Shown in pieces: positions 6,303 to 10,504 of a stretch of 10,504 bases of DNA (positions are counted from its first letter, which is position 1; every line of letters begins with the position of its first letter). The DNA comes from an uncultured Aliarcobacter sp. (lineage in GTDB: Bacteria > Campylobacterota > Campylobacteria > Campylobacterales > Arcobacteraceae), in the NCBI GenBank assembly GCA_947629065.1, contig CANRCH010000053.1:1-10504 (forward strand), written 5' to 3'. The position numbers and the translations under genes were made by a program. The notes below the pieces were generated by a model, which worked only from the letters and a program-made list of their open reading frames with translations, ran no database searches and had not been told where the DNA came from.

Positions 6303-6942
6303 AAATTAGCTCATCTAGGTAGTTTAGAGTACCAAAATACTCTTTTAGAAATGGTAAAGATACATTTTGAAAGCTTTTTTTGTCTAAAAAAAGGTTTATA
6401 AAAAACTCAAAATCTATATTTTTATGCTTTAAAGCTTCAATTGAAAGTAGGGTATCGTTAATACTTCCTAGTTTAGAAGGAGTTATTAGAAAAGCTTTTG
6501 TATTAAACTCTTTTATTAAATCTATTATAAAAAAATCTTTTTCTATTGGAACCATAAGTCCACCAGCCCCTTCAATTATTAAAACATCACATAAAGATTG
6601 TAGAAACTTTTTTTGTTTTTTTAAAAACTCTATATCTATAATAGTATCTTTTTTCGCTACAAAAGGAGACGCAGGAAGAGTAAACTGATATGGAACTATA
6701 TCTTTTGTTGTTAAGCTTTTAAAATTTGGGTTCAGTTTTTGAACCAAATTTAGCATTTTGCTTCCATCAAGTGGATTATTATTTGTAACGCCTGTTTCAA
6801 TTGGTTTAAAATATCCAACTTTTAAACCCTGTTTTGAAAAGTAGTTTAAAAAAACTTCACAAGCGTAAGTTTTTCCTACATCTGTATTGGTAGCAGTTAC
6901 AAATATAGCTTTGTTTAAATAATCATTTTTATTGATTTTCAT
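6301..6942 (-). CDS. bioD: Dethiobiotin synthetase
   Basis: A 213-residue cytoplasmic P-loop protein that closes the ureido ring of dethiobiotin from 7,8-diaminopelargonate, CO2 and ATP, the penultimate step of biotin synthesis. The sequence shows the BioD form of the Walker A loop, FVTATNTDVGKT (14-25), the substrate lysine in KPIETG (K47), and the EGAGGLMVP segment (124-132) that is diagnostic for the family. Length is within the usual 200-230 residues. The ATG at 6942 leaves about 11 residues before the first strand and has only a weak GAG-type ribosome binding site. No other bio gene is in the window; it is divergent from clpS with a 61-nt shared spacer. Biotin is needed by acyl-CoA carboxylases such as propionyl-CoA carboxylase, but a functional link to the adjacent operon is only a suggestion. 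Confidence 0.92.
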   Translation of the reverse strand: MKINKNDYLNKAIFVTATNTDVGKTYACEVFLNYFSKQGLKVGYFKPIETGVTNNNPLDGSKMLNLVQKLNPNFKSLTTKDIVPYQFTLPASPFVAKKDTIIDIEFLKKQKKFLQSLCDVLIIEGAGGLMVPIEKDFFIIDLIKEFNTKAFLITPSKLGSINDTLLSIEALKHKNIDFEFFINLFLDKKSFQNVSLPFLKEYFGTLNYLDELI

Positions 6943-6961
6943 TAAATTATCTCTTTTTTGT

Positions 6962-6967
6962 TATAAT
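6962..6967 (+). promoter_or_regulatory. Putative -10 of clpS-clpA
   Basis: TATAAT lies 36 nt before the clpS start, in the 61-nt divergent spacer with bioD. There is no recognisable -35, only a T-rich stretch (6951-6959), as often seen in Campylobacterota. The opposite strand offers TATAAC at nearly the same place, so the two divergent promoters may overlap. Confidence 0.55.
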
Positions 6968-7003
6968 GTTTAAGAATGAATATTAACATATTAAAGGTTT
7001 GAT

Positions 7004-7303
7004 GTGAGTAATGAAATTGAGATTGAAATAAGTGAAGAGTTAGAAGTTGAAGAACCAAAAAGATACAATGTTTTTTTATTAAATGATGATTATTCAACGA
7101 TGGATTTTGTAATAGATGTATTAGTAAAAGTATTTAGAAAAAGTATTAGTGAAGCTGAAGCAATTATGTTAAGCGTTCACAACAATGGAAAGGGGCTTTG
7201 TGGAGTTTATAGTTTTGAAATTGCAAGTACAAAAGTTGCACAAGTAAAAACTTTGGCAAGGCAAAAAGGCTTTCCATTAAAAGCTACTATGGAAGAAGAG
7301 TAA
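7004..7303 (+). CDS. clpS: ATP-dependent Clp protease adaptor ClpS
   Basis: A 99-residue adaptor that binds N-terminal destabilising residues and delivers substrates to ClpAP in the cytoplasm. Visible family features are an acidic flexible N-tail (MSNEIEIEISEELEVEEP), the binding-pocket segment LLNDDYSTMDFVIDVL (N27, D28, D29, M33), the pocket histidine in LSVHNNGKG (H59) and the ICGVxxxEIA-type strand (LCGVYSFEIASTKVAQV). Length matches the family. The start is GTG at 7004, with AAAGG at 6994-6997 and 6-nt spacing. The ATG two bases upstream (7002) is followed directly by TGA in its own frame and cannot be the start. clpA follows after one base. Confidence 0.93.
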   Translation: MSNEIEIEISEELEVEEPKRYNVFLLNDDYSTMDFVIDVLVKVFRKSISEAEAIMLSVHNNGKGLCGVYSFEIASTKVAQVKTLARQKGFPLKATMEEE

Positions 7304-7304
7304 A

Positions 7305-9509
7305 ATGATAAGTAAAGAGTTAAGACATATTTTTGCACAAGCAGTTCACTATGCAAAAAGTAATAAACATGAATATTTAACGCTAGAGCATATTTTTTTA
7401 ATGCTTATAAATGATGAAACAATTGAAAATATTTTTATAGATTTAGGTGTAAATAGTGATGAGATTTTTAATGATTTAAAAGAGTATATAGAAAAAAATA
7501 CTCCAAGGCTACCTGAAGATATTATAGATGAACCAATGGAAACAGTGGCACTATCTTCAACTATTGAGTATATGATAGCACACACTCAAAGTAGTGGGAA
7601 AACAAAAGCAAATGTTGAAGATATGTTTGTGGCAATATTAAAAGATGAAAAGGCTTACGCTACATATCTACTAAAAAAACTTGGAATTCAAAGAGTTGAT
7701 ATCTTAGAAGAGATTTCACATAGATTTGATGATGAAAGCGATGAAAATGGGGAAGAGAATAAAAAAGAGAAAGTTTTAGAACAAAACTCTAGTGAGCTTG
7801 TGGCAATTGCAAAAAAAGGTGAGATTGATCCAGTTGTTGGAAGAGATATTGAAATAGCTAGGGTTATTGAGATTCTTGGAAGAAGAAAGAAAAATAATCC
7901 ACTTTTAGTTGGAGAACCTGGAGTTGGAAAAACAGCTATTGCTGAAGGACTAGCTTTAAAAATATCAAAAAAAGAGGTTCCAGAGTTTTTACAAGATGCA
8001 ACACTTTTTTCACTTGATATGGGGTCTATGTTGGCTGGAACAAAATATAGAGGAGATTTTGAGAAAAAATTAAAATCTCTTCTAAGTGAAATTAGTAAAA
8101 TTCCAAATGCAATTTTATTTATAGATGAAATTCATACAATTGTTGGTGCTGGAAGTGTTGGAGGTAGTGCAATGGATGCTTCAAATATCTTAAAACCACT
8201 TTTAGCAAATGGAAAATTAAGATGTATTGGAGCAACTACTTTTGCTGAGTTTAGAAATGACTTTTCAAAAGATAAAGCACTTAGCCGTCGTTTTGCAAAA
8301 GTTGATATAAATGAACCAAGTATTGAAGATGCAATTACTATTTTAGAAGGTTTAAAAGATAAATATGAAGAGTACCACAATGTTAAATACTCTAAAAATG
8401 CAATAATTAGTGCAGTTGAACTAAGTAAAAAATATATACAAGATAGATTTTTACCTGATTGTGCAATAGATGTAATAGATGAGGTGGGTGCTTCTAAAAA
8501 AATAGCTATTCAAAATAGCCTTGAAACAAACAATACTATTAGTGAAAAAGATGTAGAAGCAACTATTTCAAAAATGGCACATATACCAGCACGAAGTGCT
8601 ACAAAATCTGATTTGTCACTATTAAAAAACTTAGAAAAAAATATGCAAAAAAGAGTTTTTGGACAAGATAATGCAATCTCTACAATAGTTCAAGCAATAA
8701 AAAGAAATAAAGCAGGACTTACTATTGATAAAAAACCAATAGGAAGTTTTCTATTTACTGGACCAACAGGTGTTGGAAAAACAGAAGTTGCCAAAGAGTT
8801 ATCACTTCAAATGGGAATACATTTTGAAAGATTTGATATGAGTGAATATATGGAAGCACATGCAATTTCTAGACTTATTGGAGCACCTGCTGGGTATATA
8901 GGATTTGAGCAAGGTGGACTTTTAACTGAAAGCATTAGAAAACATCCACATACTGTTTTATTGCTTGATGAAATAGAAAAAGCACATCCAGATTTAATGT
9001 CAATTTTGCTTCAAGTTATGGATAATGCAGAACTAACAGATAATAGTGGAAATAAAGCAGATTTTCAAAATGTTATACTAATAATGACTTCAAATTTAGG
9101 TGTTGCGGAAGCAAATGTTATGGGATTTGCAAAAAATGAGAAACTAAATGAAAACAAAGCTATAAATAGATTTTTTGCCCCAGAGTTTAGAAATAGACTT
9201 GATAGTGTTGTTAGTTTTGATAGTTTAAGTCAAGATATTGTTTCTAAAGTTGCAGGTAAATTTATTGAAGATTTAGAAAAACAACTTGAAAATAAAAAGA
9301 TAAAAATTGAGATTAGTAAAAAAGCAAAAGATGAATTAGCTAGGCTTGGATATGATAAAGCTATGGGAGCTAGACCACTTAATAGAGTAATAAGTGATAA
9401 AATCAAAAACCCTTTAACAGATGAGATACTGTTTGGTAAGCTAAAAAAAGGTGGAATAGTTAAAATTGATTATAAAGATGAGTTTGTTTTTGTATATGAA
9501 AATATCTGA
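7305..9509 (+). CDS. clpA: ClpA, AAA+ unfoldase of the ClpAP protease
   Basis: A 734-residue, two-AAA+-domain Clp/Hsp100 ATPase that unfolds proteins and threads them into ClpP. Order: Clp N-domain (about 1-140; ClpS docks here), acidic linker (142-158), D1 with Walker A GEPGVGKT (203-210), pore loop KYRG (247-250), Walker B LFIDEIH (271-277), arginine-finger segment SRRF (327-330); D2 with Walker A GPTGVGKT (486-493), pore segment GAPAGYIG (526-533) and Walker B VLLLDEIEKAH (551-561). There is no ClpB-type middle coiled coil, which together with the clpS neighbour says ClpA rather than ClpB or ClpC. The ClpP-contact loop appears to be VMGFAKNEK (about 605-613), MGF in place of the usual IGF/IGL. 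The ribosome binding site is within the end of clpS (GGAAGAAGAG); the genes are one base apart and probably translationally coupled. clpP is not in the window. Confidence 0.95.
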   Translation: MISKELRHIFAQAVHYAKSNKHEYLTLEHIFLMLINDETIENIFIDLGVNSDEIFNDLKEYIEKNTPRLPEDIIDEPMETVALSSTIEYMIAHTQSSGKTKANVEDMFVAILKDEKAYATYLLKKLGIQRVDILEEISHRFDDESDENGEENKKEKVLEQNSSELVAIAKKGEIDPVVGRDIEIARVIEILGRRKKNNPLLVGEPGVGKTAIAEGLALKISKKEVPEFLQDATLFSLDMGSMLAGTKYRGDFEKKLKSLLSEISKIPNAILFIDEIHTIVGAGSVGGSAMDASNILKPLLANGKLRCIGATTFAEFRNDFSKDKALSRRFAKVDINEPSIEDAITILEGLKDKYEEYHNVKYSKNAIISAVELSKKYIQDRFLPDCAIDVIDEVGASKKIAIQNSLETNNTISEKDVEATISKMAHIPARSATKSDLSLLKNLEKNMQKRVFGQDNAISTIVQAIKRNKAGLTIDKKPIGSFLFTGPTGVGKTEVAKELSLQMGIHFERFDMSEYMEAHAISRLIGAPAGYIGFEQGGLLTESIRKHPHTVLLLDEIEKAHPDLMSILLQVMDNAELTDNSGNKADFQNVILIMTSNLGVAEANVMGFAKNEKLNENKAINRFFAPEFRNRLDSVVSFDSLSQDIVSKVAGKFIEDLEKQLENKKIKIEISKKAKDELARLGYDKAMGARPLNRVISDKIKNPLTDEILFGKLKKGGIVKIDYKDEFVFVYENI

Positions 9510-9533
9510 AACACAATTATTTTACAATTGATT

Positions 9534-9542
9534 TGCTAGAAT
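9534..9542 (+). promoter_or_regulatory. Putative extended -10 of the cytochrome lipoprotein gene
   Basis: TGCTAGAAT is a TGN-extended -10 element (TAGAAT at 9537-9542) placed 30 nt upstream of the ATG, in the 63-nt gap after clpA. No convincing -35 is seen. AAGGA at 9563-9567 is the ribosome binding site. Confidence 0.5.
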
Positions 9543-9572
9543 TTCAACACAAAAAAAGTAAAAAGGATAAAT

Positions 9573-10271
9573 ATGAAAAAAAGTTTAATAGCAACAGCAG
9601 CAGCAATAGCACTATTTACGGGTTGTACAGAAGACAACAAAAAAAATGAGACAAAAAGTGCAGTTGAGCAAGTAAAACAAGAAATTGCATCTCAAGTTGA
9701 AAAAACAGAAGATAAAGTAGTAGAAGTAGCAAACGAAACTGCACAAAAAGTAGAGGATACAAAAGAGGTAACATCAAATGTTGTTGAAGAAGTAAAAGAG
9801 AAAGTATCAGAAGTTATTGAAGATGCTAAAGCAAAAACAGAAGAAGTTGTAGAAGATACAAAAGCTAAAGTTGAAGATTTAAAAGAGAGTACTTCTAATA
9901 TAGTTGAAGAGGCTAAAGACAAAGTAAATGATACAGCAGCTGCAATTACAAATGTAGTAGAAGATAAAAAAGATGAAGCTACGCAAAAAGTAGAAGATGT
10001 AAAAGAAAATGCTAATGAAACAGCAAATGCAATTAATGCACAAGCTTTATATACAGCATGTATTGCATGTCATGGAACAAAAGCAGAAAAAGCCGCTTTA
10101 GGAAAATCTCAAATTATTGCTGGTTGGGATGAAAAAAGAATTTATGATTCATTAAAAGGTTATCAAGATGGATCTTATGGTGGAGCTATGAAAGCAATAA
10201 TGAAACCACATGTTGAGAAAAAAAGCGATGCTGAATTAGAAGCACTAGCTAGTTTAATCTCTAAAATGTAA
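9573..10271 (+). CDS. Lipoprotein monohaem cytochrome c with a long repetitive helical tether
   Basis: A 232-residue exported protein. Residues 1-17 are a lipoprotein signal peptide (MKKSLIATAAAIALFTG), with the lipobox LFTGC and acylated C18. Residues about 20-152 are almost free of aromatic, Gly and Pro residues and very rich in K, E, D, A, V and T, with hydrophobics in a heptad/undecad-like rhythm, resembling LEA-like or stalk helices. Residues about 155-232 are a class I cytochrome c domain: haem motif CIACH (C163, C166, H167), with a distal methionine in GGAMKAIMKPHV (M210, or M206), followed by the usual C-terminal helix SDAELEALASLISKM. It likely carries electrons in the periplasm while anchored to a membrane; which membrane cannot be decided here (position +2 is Thr, so an outer-membrane location is possible). 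The partner is unknown. Confidence 0.85.
   Translation: MKKSLIATAAAIALFTGCTEDNKKNETKSAVEQVKQEIASQVEKTEDKVVEVANETAQKVEDTKEVTSNVVEEVKEKVSEVIEDAKAKTEEVVEDTKAKVEDLKESTSNIVEEAKDKVNDTAAAITNVVEDKKDEATQKVEDVKENANETANAINAQALYTACIACHGTKAEKAALGKSQIIAGWDEKRIYDSLKGYQDGSYGGAMKAIMKPHVEKKSDAELEALASLISKM
9747..10031 (+). repeat. 40-residue (120-bp) tandem repeat within the cytochrome tether
   Basis: The motif KVED-x-KE recurs at exactly 40-residue spacing: KVEDTKEVTSN at 59, KVEDLKESTSN at 99 and KVEDVKENANE at 139 (DNA starts 9747, 9867, 9987). After the first two, TSNVVEEVKEKVS and TSNIVEEAKDKVN also align. The third copy is partial and runs into the haem domain. Codons have diverged between copies, so the duplication is not very recent. 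Confidence 0.75.
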
Positions 10272-10275
10272 ACAA

Positions 10276-10309
10276 AATATCTAAAAAAGATTAATCTTTT
10301 TTAGATATT
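10276..10309 (+). terminator. Perfect 34-nt palindrome terminator after the cytochrome gene
   Basis: The sequence from AATATCTAAAAAAGATT to its exact reverse complement starts 5 nt after the stop codon. It folds into about 15 bp with a TTAA loop, and the descending arm contains a run of six T. It is almost all A/T but long. It can work in both directions. Confidence 0.75.
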
Positions 10310-10414
10310 CAAAATAAATAATCTTATAAAACCCCTAAAAACCGCAATTTTATATCAAAAAACCAGCAAAACAAAAAGAAATTCCAAACTTAAGCCAAAT
10401 TTAAGACTAAACCC

Positions 10415-10443
10415 TTGACAAAGTAAAATTTTCCTATTATAAT
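10415..10443 (+). promoter_or_regulatory. Consensus sigma70 promoter, probably of an rRNA operon
   Basis: TTGACA (10415-10420), a 17-nt spacer and TATAAT (10438-10443) are a perfect consensus, the only one in the window. It is preceded by about 100 nt of A-rich DNA (10310-10414) that could act as an UP element, and followed by the GC-rich discriminator TCCCGTCC, which contrasts with the surrounding A/T and is typical of stringently controlled stable-RNA promoters. No ORF follows before the edge. Confidence 0.8.
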
Positions 10444-10451
10444 TCCCGTCC

Positions 10452-10504
10452 AATTTCAGTGAAAGACAATTGAAATTACGATCTTTAAAAAACTTTAGTT
10501 AGAA
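10452..10504 (+). other. Probable rRNA-operon leader with boxA-like element
   Basis: Downstream of the consensus promoter is a dyad AATTTCA (10452-10458) / TGAAATT (10471-10477), then GATCTTTAAAAAAC (10480-10493), similar to the CTCTTTA core of boxA antitermination sites found ahead of 16S rRNA. The window ends before any recognisable 16S sequence. A tRNA operon is the main alternative. Confidence 0.5.

Noticed and set aside
6380..6688. Plus-strand open frame of about 100 codons across bioD
   Set aside because: It lies entirely antisense to a well-supported bioD and has low-complexity Ser/Lys/Phe content without family motifs.
7349..8380. Two minus-strand frames inside clpA
   Set aside because: The clpA frame is unmistakable over its full length, so these are shadows.
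9511..9530. CAATT/AATTG hairpin after clpA as terminator
   Set aside because: The 5-bp all-A/T-rich stem has no following U-run and overlaps the likely promoter region of the cytochrome gene.
9692..9922. Minus-strand Ser/Thr-rich open frame opposite the cytochrome tether
   Set aside because: It is the antisense shadow of the K/E/A/V repeat; it has no own ribosome binding site or recognisable domain.
1..10504. Mobile element, prophage, CRISPR or defence island
   Set aside because: No transposase, integrase, direct terminal repeats, regularly spaced repeats or defence-like genes were found; base composition looks even throughout.

Overview
The window looks like a chromosome segment of a low-GC (roughly 30 % by eye) member of the Campylobacterota. 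It most resembles the Arcobacter group, judging from the style of ClpS/ClpA, the c-type cytochrome lipoprotein, the A/T-rich spacers and the AAGGA-type ribosome binding sites. The species cannot be named from the sequence alone.

Left part (1-6141, all on the minus strand). Four tightly spaced genes are transcribed right to left: a CitE/HpcH-like CoA-ester lyase (5008-6141), a fusion of an AMP-forming acyl-CoA ligase to a second lyase-like domain (2467-4989), a double-hotdog mesaconyl-CoA hydratase (Mch, 1386-2456) and a malyl-CoA/beta-methylmalyl-CoA lyase-like protein (369-1352). A hairpin terminator follows at 321-354. Next, still on the minus strand and with its own putative promoter, comes the first 65 codons of a class I (iron-sulfur) fumarase, a family that includes enzymes acting on mesaconate. 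Read together, the genes form a module for C5 dicarboxylic acid CoA esters: mesaconate <-> mesaconyl-CoA <-> beta-methylmalyl-CoA <-> glyoxylate + propionyl-CoA, possibly joined through citramalate to acetyl-CoA and pyruvate. Such steps are known from the ethylmalonyl-CoA pathway, the methylaspartate cycle and the 3-hydroxypropionate bicycle. Here they appear as a compact operon with a ligase-lyase fusion. Direction and substrate are inferred.

Middle part (6142-9509). bioD (minus strand) for biotin synthesis is divergent from clpS-clpA (plus strand), the N-degron adaptor and AAA+ unfoldase of the ClpAP protease. clpS and clpA are separated by 1 nt.

Right part (9510-10504). A lipoprotein cytochrome c sits on the plus strand. 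Its single haem domain is carried at the end of a roughly 130-residue charged helical tether built on a 40-residue repeat. A perfect 34-nt palindrome follows it as terminator. The window then ends in a perfect-consensus sigma70 promoter with a GC-rich discriminator and a boxA-like leader, which is what one expects just upstream of an rRNA operon; no rRNA sequence itself is reached.

No CRISPR array, tRNA, insertion sequence, integrase or phage gene was seen. No stretch above 300 bases lacks a gene.
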